From NCBI GenBank assembly GCA_900708905.1, contig CAADRB010000036.1, forward strand, positions 405,256 through 469,255: 64,000 nucleotides of DNA, written 5' to 3'. The notes beneath the pieces are model-generated. The model had not been told where the DNA came from. It searched no databases and worked only from the letters and a program-made list of their open reading frames with translations. Origin of the DNA: Hymenolepis diminuta. Its lineage: Eukaryota > Platyhelminthes > Cestoda > Cyclophyllidea > Hymenolepididae. The position numbers and the translations under genes were made by a program. Positions within the stretch are counted from its first letter, which is position 1. Each line of letters opens with the position of its first letter. Shown here in pieces: positions 10,985 through 24,507 of the stretch.

Positions 10985-13879
10985 AAACAGAGCTGATAAT
11001 CATAACTCAATCCCGCTAAGTCTTCGTTCTGTCCCGGAATAAGTAATTCACATCTCGCTGGTTGTCTCTAAATCACGCATTCCGCTTTTGACAGTCGGTC
11101 TGGACAAATATTTCATCAGTCCGTTGGCTGATTGACTTTAAACGATAAATATAGAAATCACAACTTTATATGCATTAAATAATCTTGCTTAAGCTATCAA
11201 AGGGTCTTGGGAGCAAAGACTGGATCACTTGTATTTGAGGCTTTATTAAAGTGATCATATTAGTGATAACTTGACTTTATGAAGGCTATCACGTTTATAG
11301 TTGCCGAAGCTAGAGAAGTTTCACCATGCAGTCTGAGAAAATTTACAAACTTCACAGTGTGGGCTGAATGTATCACTTATCTTTCTAACATTGGAATTGA
11401 AAAATTATGCCCTGTTGTATAAAGTAAAATGTACAATTTAAAGTAGTACTAAATCCAGAAAATGGATTACCTGTAGGAGTCCAACCAACTAGGGTTAGAG
11501 AATATTCTTTTAAAAAACTAATGATCTTTATAATAGCTGACAGAAAACAGCGGCCTTTCTAAAATCAGGAGAAGCAAGAAGGAAGAAGTAGATTGTAAAG
11601 AGCAGGGAAAAGGCATCAGAGCGGTGTGAGTGAAAGACTGTGGTAAATAGGTCACAATGAGGTACACTGAGTTGAACTGACTTACGTTCGTTCTTTGTCA
11701 GATGAACGGCCCATACTATATTATTATCTTGCAGTAGGAGAAAGCAGATATATTAAATAAACTCTGAATGCGATAAAACTTTGGGACTGCTAAAGATTCC
11801 TAGAAGTAGAAGTAAAATTCTTCTATAAATTGATGGGAATAATGTATTTCATCACCATATTTCCATGTTTCTCGAATTTTTGACAAGAAATTACATTTTA
11901 TTGTAAATTACCTAACAAAGATTCAATATCACTAAATTTTATTCATTATTGGCGAAAACCTAAGATGATTTTTAATGAATACTTACAAATGCATTCCCAC
12001 TGATCGGTTAATATATTTTAAATGCGCAGCTCTCTTAAGCAGGTTTTAAATGTGTGATGAGATAGTCTTAGATTCAAATTAGTTTAATGAATATTTGCCT
12101 TCTTTCACTCCTTAATTTAAGTAGAAAAGGAAAAAGGAGATCATGTTGGTGAATTGTGAATTTTCCCACAGATATTTAACAATATATATTTTGCTTCCAA
12201 AGATTTTTTGTGAATACGCTTAAATAGTTGGATATCATGTTGCAAATATAATGCATTGATTGTTTTCCTCATTTAGTAATCGGATATAGAAATGAATTTG
12301 CTCATCATTCATAAAAATCTCATCAGAAAAATATTACAAAATAAGCTGTAATATTCGATAAGAACTTCACATATTTGCGGTATTATTTAACGTAAATGAA
12401 TTTGCTTTTGGAAAATTGCTTGATATTCATTGTTCAATATATTTCAAAACAGGATTTCGGGATGAATTTTTCAATTAAGGAGTATTTTACTCTTGCATAA
12501 TTTGATCCAAATCTTCAGGTAATTCAATACTTTAAAAGTTGAAGCATATTAAACAATGCCAAAAATTAGTGCTTTAAACCTATGTTCCTGGCAAATATGC
12601 TCTGATACTTTTTGATCTGAAATACATGTTTTAAAAAGAATATTAAAGAAAAACCAGTAATAACAAAGAAAGTGAAATTTGAAGACTTACTCTTGTAAAT
12701 AAGCAATTTAGTTATCGTTACATTATATTTTGCTGCATCATCGACTTCTTTTATCATTACTATACTTCTTGATGGTATAATGACTAAAAAATGCTAAGAA
12801 TAAGTACGGTGATAAGATGAAGGTCCTGTTGATTTTATTATGATCTACAGTGAGGCGAAACCTTTTGCAACTGAAATTTGTTAACGGTAAGTTCAATAAA
12901 TTATAAAGTGGAGAGGATCAAAAAGATGTTGAGAGTGAAGTCTGTAGCGGATGCTACACCAATAAGTCTTTTTGCTACACCTAAGTAATCCTCCTAAACA
13001 GTTCGAATAGCCTCTAGCAGAATCCTCTATTATCAATTCACTTCCAAATTAGCTAAGCTGTGCCCAAAGTGGTAAGAACCAGAAAGATGCTGGGTGGAGG
13101 GGGTTTATCGATCACTACCTTGTTCTTGTGAGTCAAAAGCTTAGTCATTAAATACAAAACCATGCTAGGCTGCAGGGATCGTGACTGCTGATTGGCGGAG
13201 GAGGCCTCTGCACACACGTCCTCGCTTGTTCTCTACGCGACTGGTTACACACCTCACTTTCCAGACTGTTCTGACGCACGTGATTAAATCACCCTTGTTA
13301 GTATTGTGAATTCTACAGGTCGAGGTATCAGAATTTTCGTAATCCATTTAGTTTTCGGATCTGGATGACATGATGCCCTCTTGAAGGATAGTTCATGTTC
13401 GAAATTTTAAAATTTGTTGTTCTCCCATTATATTGCTGGTTCTTGTCCACAATTTCCAGTACAAATAAAATCATCTGATTAACTTAGTTGGTTAGTCTCA
13501 TTATTTTAATTCATATTTTTCTAACAAAGCTCATAAAAGCGGGATGGTCTAACACTAACTTAACATAACGGAGGTCATCAGAGTTATCAATTGATTGTCC
13601 TATTGATCATTTATCACGACAATAGGACAGCTTTGGAGCTGTAACTATATCGGAGAGGACTGATTATAAAATTGAAAGATACCACCAAAATTGAAATCTT
13701 TTTGATTCGATGCATCTGAGGTCGATCATTTCTGCTAGATATCAGTTTAAAAGGATTCTATATGCCAATATTTCATCTGTTAAGTATTGCTCAATTGATT
13801 CGACTAATATGAAAATGTATGACCCGGCATTAGTAACTTTTCACGCTGTAGTTATGAAGATAGGATATACGTGACTATC

Positions 13880-14120
13880 CAGTCTTATAAACCGGGTGCA
13901 GTTTAAATCATGCTGGTTTCTATCACCGAGCAAATGATAGAAGTTATACAGAAATAAAGTGAACATACCCTTTGAAAACCTCCAAGCGCATTTTAGGAAA
14001 GCTTTTCAAACATTCATTTCTAGTAGAAGTCAATGTTATGAGTCATTCCTCTCTTTTTTAGTCCGGTATAGCCAGTACGGATGGCCATTCCGTTCACTGG
14101 GTGGGAATGGTTGGACATGA
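13880..14120. repeat. Dispersed repeat, copy 2
   Basis: This is the partner of 1020-1235, similar in sequence and orientation. The clearest shared block is at 14056-14105, around a 'cactgggtg' core. Confidence 0.35.
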
Positions 14121-14732
14121 AACATTTATTACTGTTATATTAAACTTAGCGGTTAATAAACTGGCAATTCTATCAATTAATTATAAAAGTGATTATATAA
14201 CAGGCCTAAAGGCATTGAAATTGTGGAAGCGGTTATATCACTGATGGAAGAATAGGATTCATAAGTATATTCGCTTCTCCTATATGAATGAGCTCAGCTA
14301 TGGTAAGTCACGTTCTAAAAAAGAAGAATATCGTAGTAAAGCCGATCAATTTTTCTGTGAACTTTCTTTTTAATTGCAAATGTAACAGAGCATCATAAAA
14401 CAATGCACCTTTGATTAGAATAAAAGTTATTAAAAAATACTGAACAATCGCAAATTATGAGAAACAATGCAATTTCTTCCCTTAACTTTTAAATTTTAGT
14501 CATTAGTGTTAGATGATATAATTATCAGGACCAGCTAATTGCGCATCTTTATTATTGTATCCTTAATGGTAATTTAAGCGATGAGTAAATTTTAACCCCG
14601 CATATAGAAAGAATTACTTAAGGTCACCAGACTTTTCATTAATATAGTCATAAGCCAGATTCATTATTTTCTGTTGATCAGCAGATATTGCACCATAAGT
14701 AGGATAATTTGCGTTGCCGTAGAGAATTTAAT

Positions 14733-14747
14733 GATATATATATATAT
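14733..14747. repeat. (AT)n microsatellite
   Basis: A short uninterrupted AT dinucleotide run. Confidence 0.8.
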
Positions 14748-16486
14748 CACGTTTACAGACTCTAGAGGAATGTGTCAAAATTCGTGTACAGTTAATAAAA
14801 TGAGTAAGTATGTTAGGTGATTGATCATCACTAAGATAAATTATCAATTCTGTGACAGCTATTCCAGCATTCTTTACTCCTTAGTCACTACAACCCACGC
14901 ATAAATGAAAATTTGCCTTGTTTAATGAATAATTATCATAAGCTTCTTCGTAATCAGTATATAACCGTTTTAAATATATGCAAAATTATCGTTCCAATTC
15001 TTCTTCAGTCGAGGGAAAAATGAGAAAACCCATTAGACCTACACGGAAATCAAGTTTTAAAACCATGAAATATAAACTCTGGAACATTAGGATATTACAC
15101 AGAGAGCTATATCATTTATGAATAAGTGGACAATTTATTAAATTCACAATTCAGACAAAGGACAAAAAGTGAATGCCCTAGCATTGTTATCTTCCACTCG
15201 CACTATCTCAGTTCCATTCCTAATTGAACTGCTTTACTGTTCTTGGTGTTCAGATGTTCCCCATGACCAATGCTTCTGACATTCTTTTCTCTAAATTAGT
15301 ATAAGGTGATGATGAATTTGTAATAACTAACCAAAAGAACGAAAAGAGCGATTAGTTCTCAGCTCTTGAAATGAGAAATGTATCATTCTTCAAGTTGAAT
15401 TTTATTTTAGTTACAAAGTTACAAATTGTTTCTATTACAAAATTCTTAATCAACTAGTAATCTGAATTACCAATGAGCTTATTGGAATTGCAAGCAATGC
15501 AGCAAATTCAGGAAATTAAATAATTAGGAAGTGCACTAGGGAAGAAAATTTTGAAGTGCGCACGTTAAGAGACTAAGAATTTCACTCATTTAACGGCAGT
15601 ATGGTTAAACATGGCTTATTATTATTGTTGGCATAGGAAATACTTTTTTTCGAATCTTAAGCAAAAGATCTGAACCCGCGAAAGAGATGAAACTAATTTT
15701 AAATGGGAGCACAGAATGATGTCAGAATGCCTTAAGGTATTCGATTTCTGGATTCACAGATCTATTCGGTTTCTCATTAGGGGCACAACACACTTGAAAA
15801 CATTCACATCTTTCAAGATTAATCCTCATAATTTGACCTCTGGTTTCTGAGTGATTTCATGCTTTCGATATTTGGACCTTGTCGACTAATTCGTTTACAC
15901 TTTATCTAACAGACATAATCAGTTTGATGTAACTCAATTTATATTTTTCTCTACTATATAAAGGCATTAATTAGTGCATTAAATTTACTATGACTGTCAC
16001 TAATTTTTACTCTCTTTTCTAGTAATGTACATGTTTATCAGAACCCAGAAAAAACTCGGACACTAACAATTTCTGAATGCATACCCTATGTTACTCCACC
16101 AAGTGTGAACTTTGATTTTGTTGCTTCATATATAATGGCAGTGGACAATCAGCGATAGTGCTCACTTCTACATGTCACGGATATTTCCGCAGCAGAGTGA
16201 CGTTTATATACTTATTCACGCCCTTGTTATTCGTAAATATTTTAACAACTCTAGAGTACCAACCTCAATTGAAAGATTTGTGCAAAAGAAAAACTGTTTA
16301 CATGGATCAGAAGCCAAGTATCATATTACTTCTCTTAACCTCAGTTTCTTGGGATTTCCCCCAAGAGTTCACTTTCACAAGAAAGAATATCAAAATTCCT
16401 GCTGATATTAGTAATGTATTTCAATTGCATAAACCTCCGAAATTTAATGTTGGATTTCAGTTCGTGGTACAAAATTTCTTTTGTAT

Positions 16487-16492
16487 TTTATT
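16487..16492 (-). terminator. Candidate poly(A) signal of the CLIC gene
   Basis: AATAAA on the minus strand lies about 330 bases after the CLIC stop codon, in AT-rich sequence. It is chosen by position only. Confidence 0.4.
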
Positions 16493-16818
16493 TATATATT
16501 AATAAAACAACTTTAGAAGATTGAGGAGGACATGATTTCAAAAAATAGTAATTTTGAAACTAAAAAACAAAGCAATTACATTTTTCCAGCATTTAAATTC
16601 AAAATTACTTTAAAATAGACAAATAACGTATTACCACAATCGTCAAAGCAACGAAAATAAACACATATCTTGGGTGCAATATATGAACACATGTGCATGC
16701 CTATTTATGTGAATGTGGTGTAATTATAGATGCGAAAGAGTGCTTTACAAGGTCAGAGGAGGAAAGATATGGGGGAAAATCACAAGTATCACGCAATTGT
16801 TCTATCGCCACATGAAGT

Positions 16819-17938
16819 CTACTCCAGTATCATACTGTAGAATTTGCTCAATCGAGCTCCAACAGATTTCTCATATTCTATTGCTGGCATCACGCTATTT
16901 ACAGTCAACTTCAGGCCTGAACTCGTCAATCGTGGCATAACATCGGCTCCCTGTGGACCATCGAATGCCACAAATGTAGTTTTCCTTTCCTGTGGTAGGA
17001 TGATGATTTCATGATGAGCTTGATTTCTTGCCTCCTGGCTGATAAATTCAACCTTGTCAAGATAATGCCATAGGATATCTCGATCGAGAGGACAGGATAC
17101 GTCAAACACAGTGGTTGAATAAATAGCCTTTAGGTAAGACCAAACATAATGAAGATCCTTAGGAATGGTGAATTCTCTGAAAAATGATGCCGCAACGTGA
17201 ACGTGATGAAGCTTACAGGAAAGAACACAATCCGAATATGAGACATCATTTCTCTCCAAAAATGTTGTACCCGTCTAAATAGAAATAAGGAAAAGTTCGA
17301 ATACACATTGAAATCATAAACTATGATGACATAAAAAAGGTGACATGATGAAATAGCCAAAATCTTCTGCAAGTTTTCGGTAAAATTAGAAAGGGAATAT
17401 CGACGCTTAAAGTTTGATCACTCGTGTATACTATCTGATCACTGGCAAATTCAGCGAATTGTGTTACCCAATAAGTTTTACTCACCTTTAGCAAATGATC
17501 GTTAATAGCAATAAGATTGGACAACATCTGTCGATCAGAACCAGTTCGAAGGAAATGATTGAGACTTCTTAGAAGATCAGCTCCAACCCACTGTTCACGC
17601 ACGTCAATATCCATTTGAGAACTAAACCTCTCTCTGCAGAATTGTTCTAATTCATCATTTCCGGCGTGTACGGAATCGGGTTGAACAGAGGTAACATTTA
17701 AATCTTCGTATGATTCAGTGTAGAATGCTACCGCTGGAAGTTGCTTGCCTATATCCAAACGAAGATATTCTCTTGGAGGATTAGCTGATGAAACAGGGAT
17801 AACGCGTAGATTAATGGCCTTACGTTCGACAAGGAGATAGAATACCATGAACCATTTCTGAGAGAATGGACATGCGCCTTTGTCCCCTGGGTCAACACTG
17901 GATGCCTTTACAAATAACTCTACCAAAGGTTGGTGCAT
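16819..17938 (-). CDS. Chloride intracellular channel (CLIC/EXC-4 family) protein
   Basis: CLICs are GST-fold proteins that exist as soluble oxidoreductase-like forms and can associate with membranes. There are two exons: 17486-17938 (151 codons) and 16819-17274 (151 codons plus stop), joined in phase 0 across a 211 bp GT-AG intron (donor GTGAGT, acceptor TTTAG). The N-terminus VELFVKASSVDPGDKGACPF matches the CLIC thioredoxin-like domain. Cys23 of the CPFS motif is the redox-active cysteine, and the next ~20 residues (WFMVFYLLVE) are the putative membrane segment. QLPAVAF at about 82-88 supplies the cis-Pro loop. Exon 2 (SYSDCVLSCKLHHVHV... FTIPKDLHYVWSYLKAIY) is the all-helical GST-C/CLIC domain with the conserved Asp-Cys after the split. 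Total length is 302 residues against about 240-290 usual; the surplus is a C-terminal tail of about 75 residues. The start is supported by a TATA box 46 bp upstream. Confidence 0.9.
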
Positions 17939-17983
17939 TGTAAATCTGGTTATTTCACTTTTTTGTGATTATTGTGTGCCAGC

Positions 17984-18044
17984 TATTTTATATCAACTCA
18001 AGGTTGAACTTTATTGGCTAGCGCTATTTGCTAGCGTTCATTGG
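17984..18044 (-). promoter_or_regulatory. CLIC core promoter: TATA box and two CCAAT boxes
   Basis: On the minus strand TATAAAATA lies at 17984-17992, 46 bp before the CLIC ATG. CCAAT motifs lie at 18013-18017 and 18040-18044. The spacing between CCAAT and TATA is tighter than usual, and the 5' UTR would be only about 15-20 bases. A short inverted repeat around GCTAGCG lies between the CCAAT boxes. Confidence 0.55.
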
Positions 18045-21007
18045 CTGAAAAGATTAGTGAAGTATGCAGGCCAGAGATATAGGTGAATAGTGTAAGCTAA
18101 TAAGCTTGTTTATTACAAAGTAACTATTTCAGCTGCAATCGATACATAGAGAGTGCGTGCTCGTTAGCCTAAATAGCTTTTAAGGAACTTTGTTTTGATA
18201 TTTTTAAAACCAAGAAACATTCGTTTAAGATGATGAATCATGAATCACATTTATTTTACATGAAATACGCGTCAAAATAAATTATGGATTAATTATTGTT
18301 TGTTTTTAAAAAATTTCCTAATTGAGTAACTATAAAATCAAAATTTTATTGGTTCATTAAGCTACTACCTCTAATTAACAATCTGTAGCCGAAATTCATC
18401 TTTGTACTACTGCCAAAAGCCCGCGAATAAGTAACTGTTAGGGAAAATTTCTATGCCTAGGAGGACCTTTCTGACTCCCATCCCGCAAGCGAATAACTAA
18501 ACATTCTTCTTTAATTCATCCATGTAGTAGCTTTACCCTTATTTATTGAAAGAAGAATAGGAGATTTTTTAACTAATTTCACCGTTTTAAACTAAGACTT
18601 AGCAGAATGTTCTTAACTTAAAGTTTACCTATTTTATAATCATCGATCCGGATCGTTAGATGCAAAGGTATTATGATCTACAAATCTCGACATCAGTTAA
18701 TTTTCTTTTTATGATCTACCCATGCATTCCTCTACCGAAAAGAGGTATTGATAACCATCGTTGCATATAGAATGCGCTATTTTGGTTAATAGTCATACAT
18801 GCAATGTGTTGAAAATGATGTGCATGTTACCGTTATAAATCAATTCCTGACATCATTGGAATAGATTAACTATTTATAACAAATAAAAATAAGTTGGAAT
18901 CGTTTTACTGGAACATTTTAATAATATTTTGAAGGTAAAAATTGCCAACACATTGTCTAATTGTGTAACAAACAACCCCAAAAGCTAGAATGAGTTATTT
19001 TAATAGTTATGCACCTGATTTAAAGAACGATATCACCTAGTTGAATAAGTATTTTTGCAACGCTTGATAGAACAACATGCATCATCACATAGCAAAGCTG
19101 ACATCGAGATGTAATCATAGCACCCAGTCATCAACGTGCCTGCAAACCCTATGTTAAATAATTGTAAACGCGGGTAAATTTAAAAGGTTTTAAATAATTT
19201 GCCTTAAACCATTTGTCTTGATGCTTTCCTAAGGGAGAATTGTCAAAGTAGCAGAGGTGTTTGGATGTTTGCCTTCATGAAAGAGGATAGGCTCCGATAA
19301 CTGGGTCTGTAATTTTCAATTGTGCAACAGCTGCAACCCAATGAATAATCTAAAGGAGAGTGTAAATAGGCACGAAATGGCAAAAGGGAATAGAAGTTTT
19401 AAAGACTATGTTTCATTCCACTTGGGCAATGAAGAGAAAAAGTCATGTTAACAGTTAGCATTGTAAGTACTCATGTATTTTAGGCTGGTTGATAAATAAA
19501 ATGGCGAATGACAAAGAGATTAGGATTAATAAATAAGGGATTAAGGCCATGCAATTCGAGAGAGTATAATTATAGCGCAACCTACTTGAATAATAGAAAG
19601 TCATATACAAATTGGTCTGGCGATAGCAAATAACGTATTCAGTGCTGGATTCTGTGTATAATATGACAGTTCGTCGTCTCTGGTTCTCCCGACGCATCCA
19701 ATTTGTTTATTTTTATGTAACCTAATTTCACATTCATTTTATTTTAACACTAACAGAGTGATCAAATCCCAAATATGTGCCTTTATGTTAAGATCGGCTG
19801 ACCCCTATTTCGCTCAACAATTTTGATAATCCCATGTCTCCGTGTGTCTGCTTTTTCCAATTTAAGGATTGGTCAAATGAAATTAGCTCCCCTCATCAAT
19901 AAATATAATGAGGATCGTTAAAAATCCCTTCCAACTAATAACTGATTTAACCAAATTTCTGCAAAATTGTTGATTTAAATAGATACAGTTTTGTGATTTC
20001 GATTGAATAAATTATAAAATATATTGATGGTCAAGAACAAGAAATAGTAAGAGCAAATTTCATATGAAAAAGAGGTCACATTGCCTCAATGACAAGGAAA
20101 CAATGTGTGAGGCAGATCATAGACAATACCATTAATCCCCTGATCGACTGAAAAGTGAAAGTTGCCAAGATGCAGAAACCCTCTGGCGTGCGAGCAGCGG
20201 TCAGTGTGTCAATACACATGATGCCGATGTCAGTTATAAAAGAGATCAAAAGGCCTTATCACACTTTCAAAACTAAAACGAAATTTCGCAATAGGTTTCC
20301 AAACTTCAGGCTAGATTTTATTGCTTTATGACTTGTGTTCTTACTCCTTCTTTTCATATTGGTTACTTGTTATTTCGGAGTTGAGAAAAAATCGGGCTTG
20401 CACCTGGAAATATTACTTTGTAGGCCAAAACAGATATTGCAACTTTTGAAGGTAGTTGCTAGTGTAAGAGCTGCCAACGTAGGAATGAGAAATAATGATT
20501 TTACGAACCTTGCAAAAGTTAAATTCGATATATATAGAAATAATAACGAGGGCACTCTTATTAATAAAGGAGAAAATGGGTAAACACTAGAGTATCTGTG
20601 AAGAACCAAAGAAAATTCAACATGAAACTGCTCGATAACTCAGACAAACTATTCAGTAACTTAAGGTAAAATTCAATATTTTAAACCAGTCTCTTTCCCT
20701 ATGAACAAACTCTAACTAAAAGAAAAATTATGTTATTTGCTGAGTAACACTTTTTAAATTTCCATTTGATTTACTCTCGTTTAACGTAATAGGAGATTTT
20801 AGGTCCTAGTTACATAATTGCTACACCTTTAACCTTCAACTTGATGCGGTAGCAAATTAGCAAATACCATGCTGCTAAAGTGATTCAGATGAGATAAATC
20901 CGATTTACGTGGACTTGTCGCTCAAAAGCAATGAGTACCAGCATTTGATGAGAACAATACTGCTTTTGTGTAATTTTTCTTTTAATAAACAATTTGCTAT
21001 CGTAATC

Positions 21008-21030
21008 ACCCCCCTCCCTCCCTCCTCCAC
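21008..21030 (-). other. G-quadruplex-capable tract
   Basis: The minus strand holds four runs of three or more G (GGG-TGGAGGA-GGG-A-GGG-A-GGGGGG), which fits the canonical intramolecular G4 pattern. No gene is attached. Confidence 0.5.
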
Positions 21031-22067
21031 CCAACCTTTATATTTGGAGATGTACCCCAAATAGATGCATCCTGATGACCCAGCGGACATTGATTGACCT
21101 TATCAGTCTGTTATAAACAGGTTGCAACTTTTAAAGGATTCATGATATTTGATTTTCTCATTTCAGGAGATGTTGTTTGCATTTACTTGATTAAGACTAA
21201 AGAAAACCTACCTAGTCATCACGAAACATGTAAGTAAGGCCAATGTTATGTATTTAACATATTTGACCTCAATGAAGAATAAAAGGCAAAATGCATTAAT
21301 AAACTCTAGGATATAAGTTTTCGCTTATTCGCAGCTAAGTAGACAATCGTGGGCTCATTAGATGATAAATCAAACGCTGATTTATTAATTTTCATACCAC
21401 TTTATTGATTAGTTTATTCCCGCTTTATTAATTCATTCATTTCATTCTTGTTTAAATAAACGAAGTCACATTTGTTCATACATTCACTGCCATTCACAAC
21501 AGCCGTAATGTGTTCAAATAGATTTAGTGACATATATGCTGGAGGCCATTTCCAAGTAGTTATTGTGAAGGAATTAATAGTTTATAAAGAAGTACATAAA
21601 TCTCATTTTTTGAATTATACGATTCTGTTTGATAAGACTTTCCTAGAGCTTATATCTTAACAGTTATAAAATCTGAGGAGTTGCAATCGCATCGGATATA
21701 GAAATTACTTCAAACTTAAAACGTTATTAAGCTAACGCAAAAAATATTATATCAGAGTGCAAACCCTTTATCTAAAAAATATAACATAGTGAAGTTGCAA
21801 ATGAAATCCTAGATTATTGGATTACGTTATTAAAATTTACTTTCAATTATTGTAAAAATTTTTAATTTTATTTTCTTATGCCTCAAAATTTAGCCGAAAC
21901 TCCAATGTCATCAGTAAAACCGACACACTTTTCTTGTATTATTATCTAATTACATATTACTGGCTATTATTAAGTAGTAAAGAAAATGTTGGCAAGCATT
22001 TGAAATGTCAAATCTTAGCGACCGCAATTATCGAGTCCATCAGCACCGTAAGCATATTTTATTTCAG

Positions 22068-22238
22068 ATTTCTATTTTGTTGCCTGTTTTGTGTTTTCTG
22101 TTACGAAGTCAGGAAGATGGAGATTATGCAACCTGCAAGTCGACAGACTCCTCTGGCATTAATGAGATCAATGAATTAATTTATGTCAACAACGACTCTA
22201 AATATGCTTCAAGAATAGATCTGTCATCGACCCAGTAA
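22068..22238 (+). CDS. Possible terminal exon, unknown protein
   Basis: After a good acceptor (TTTATTTCAG) an open frame of 56 codons runs to TAA. It begins with a short hydrophobic stretch (ISILLPVLCFLL) and continues as a polar tail rich in Ser, Asp, Asn and Tyr (DGDYATCKSTDSSGINEINE). This composition is more protein-like than neighbouring frames. No upstream exon could be joined with confidence: a GTAAGC donor lies only 20 bases before the acceptor, too close for a normal intron. No family is recognised. Confidence 0.25.
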   Translation: MSILLPVLCFLLRSQEDGDYATCKSTDSSGINEINELIYVNNDSKYASRIDLSSTQ

Positions 22239-24507
22239 TCATTTGAAGTTTTAAAATTAATTATTTAAAATTATTTCAAGTGTCATTATTGGTAAATTTT
22301 GTTTTTTTTCTATATTTGCTCTTTTTCTTTGAAATCAGACCTACTGGTATAATTATATCTACATAGAAAGTGGCTTCAATTACCTTAAGGTTAACATGTA
22401 TGGCATAATAATAAAGTATTAGAGCTAAGTCTGTGAATAACATGTTCATGAATGTATTTTGACTGCAGTATGTTTCTATAGTAATTGTGAATATATACGC
22501 TAAGTCGACGTTGCGTCTTTACCACAGTTAGCACTTTCATGTCTAAATTTTTAAGAAATCGATTATTACCTATTCGGAAAACTCCATAATCAGGCAAATA
22601 TGGAAGGGAAGAGCAGATTTTAATTATTGCATTCTGCTTTTGTTTCAAATATTTGTGCTACTATTTAGTTTAGTGGAGACATTTTCGAAATTCGAGCCAT
22701 AAAGCACCATATAAAAAGATTTATATCCTTTTCTTTTTACTAATAAACAGTTCGTCTTGTAAAACACTGAAATCTTTCTGTACTTTGGCTTTATATACGA
22801 ATTTCATTTGGGCACTAAACTCCAAATCTAAATTTACAAGCACAAGTCAAACCTAAATTGTAAATGAGAGATCTAATACTTCCGACCCAAGAGAGTTCCA
22901 GTATCATGCATTAGCTATCCATTTAATTAATGGACAAGTTTTAAAGTACAGATTAGCTGGGAACAAAACTACAGGACGTTTTATTCACAAAACGCACTTT
23001 CGGTTAAGGCACGGGCAAAAGTACCGGAAATATTTATAAAATCAGCCTTTCCATTTAGTTTACCTACAGTGGTCCATTCCAAAAATAGTGTTGATAAATT
23101 AAGGGTTATTCAGAATTCTGATCGACAGATAATGTTAAGCTTGCAATAGGATTCTTACTAAGATTACGTTCTTACTGAATAAAAGTCTCTTTGAAGGGTC
23201 TAGCCGCTTAATTACAAAAACGAAGATGAAATCTACAGCCGAATGATGATATATTATTCAAACTACTTTTGAAGTTATTTGTACCAAAATGAGTGCTCCT
23301 AAATCTTTAAACCTAAGAACTGGTTAAGTCAACACTATACGGAGGGAGAAGTGGTATTCAGTGGGAAAGAAGACAAAATTGGTATGATGAATTCTAGAGC
23401 ATGGAACATCTGAAAAGGTGAACCACAACTGAAATTATTTCATCTGAATTTTCTATTTGAAGATGAGGCAAGTCTAACCAAACTTTACTTTGAAGCGCAA
23501 CTGACCTAATGATACCGGACTAAGGTGAAGTAACGCTTTCTTTACTTCCTGACTCTTAAACCGACTGTCTCTTCTACCTTTTAAAACCGATATGTCTTTC
23601 CTTTTCTACGTGAATGAATGTCAACCTGGTTTGCACTGTCATGGTATTTAAGCAAATAAAGATAAAAGGTAAAAACTAAACTGCCCGTTATCTACCTTTT
23701 CCATGAATTTCCTTAAGTTACCTTTATTCAGTTGGGAGGTTTTGTCCTATTTTATAACAGTTGCGATGACTTATGAATAATAAATATTACGTTCCAAAAT
23801 CCACTTAAAGTAAATATAAACCAAATAGACCTAAATATTAATAACATAATCTAATTATATTAAGGGTATCAGTGGAAGACTTTTTCTCTAATTTTCTCTA
23901 ATAAAGACGTTAATATCATATTTATGTTTTGTTTAGCAAAATCTTATTTAAATAAGACGATTAATTTAAAGTTCGGCGAAAAGTAAATTTTACTGTGTGT
24001 TTTAGTCATATATTGACAATTTCGCTAGCTAACTTTATTGTAGCTCTGGAATAATTGTATAATTTAGCATGCTCACGTAAGTCAACAAATTTAGAATATC
24101 AGTATACCTCAATACAACTCAGAGTTCAATCGGAAGTTGTATTTAAATCGGCAGATATTTTTTCAGTTTGATTTATGAAATGGCCTTTGTCCAATATCCG
24201 ATTCAATACCTACTGTAATCGTTTTTAGAATTTGTCATGGTTTTATTTTCACACAAAGTTTGTAACTATTCAAAATATCCTAAGACAAAGATGCTCAAAA
24301 GGCCAATTTTTCAATATTATAAATTTCTAATAAACATGATTTTCCTCTTTTAAATTAACAAAAAACAACAAAAGACGATTTAACTATCAATTTGTCATTT
24401 ATTAATTAGTAAAATTTAACAATTCCTAAAATAATCATGTTAGCCTGTAAAATACCTTAGGTTTATAAGCCTCATTTAATGTTTTGACCGATATCCGATG
24501 AATAACT

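Larger units (their letters stand above)
9556..16486. other. Light-chain 3' flank and intergenic DNA
   Basis: The first few hundred bases should hold the 3' UTR, but no clear AATAAA was found close to the stop codon. A GC-richer block at 9950-10200 carries promoter-like motifs (separate entry). One 57-codon frame (10811-10984), one dispersed-repeat copy and short AT tracts are listed separately. Nothing else coding is recognised. Confidence 0.5.
18045..24507. other. Intergenic, no confident gene
   Basis: Most of this span is AT-rich without coding character. A TATAAAAG motif at 20235-20242 is followed by an ATG at 20329, but only an 18-codon frame follows. A G-rich minus-strand tract (21008-21030) and one possible 3' exon (22068-22238) are listed separately. 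Confidence 0.5.

Noticed and set aside
20335..20583. Signal-peptide-like frame (FLLLLFILVTCYFG) after a TATA motif
   Set aside because: It would need a GTG start, the nearby ATG is in another frame, and no splice arrangement rescues it convincingly.
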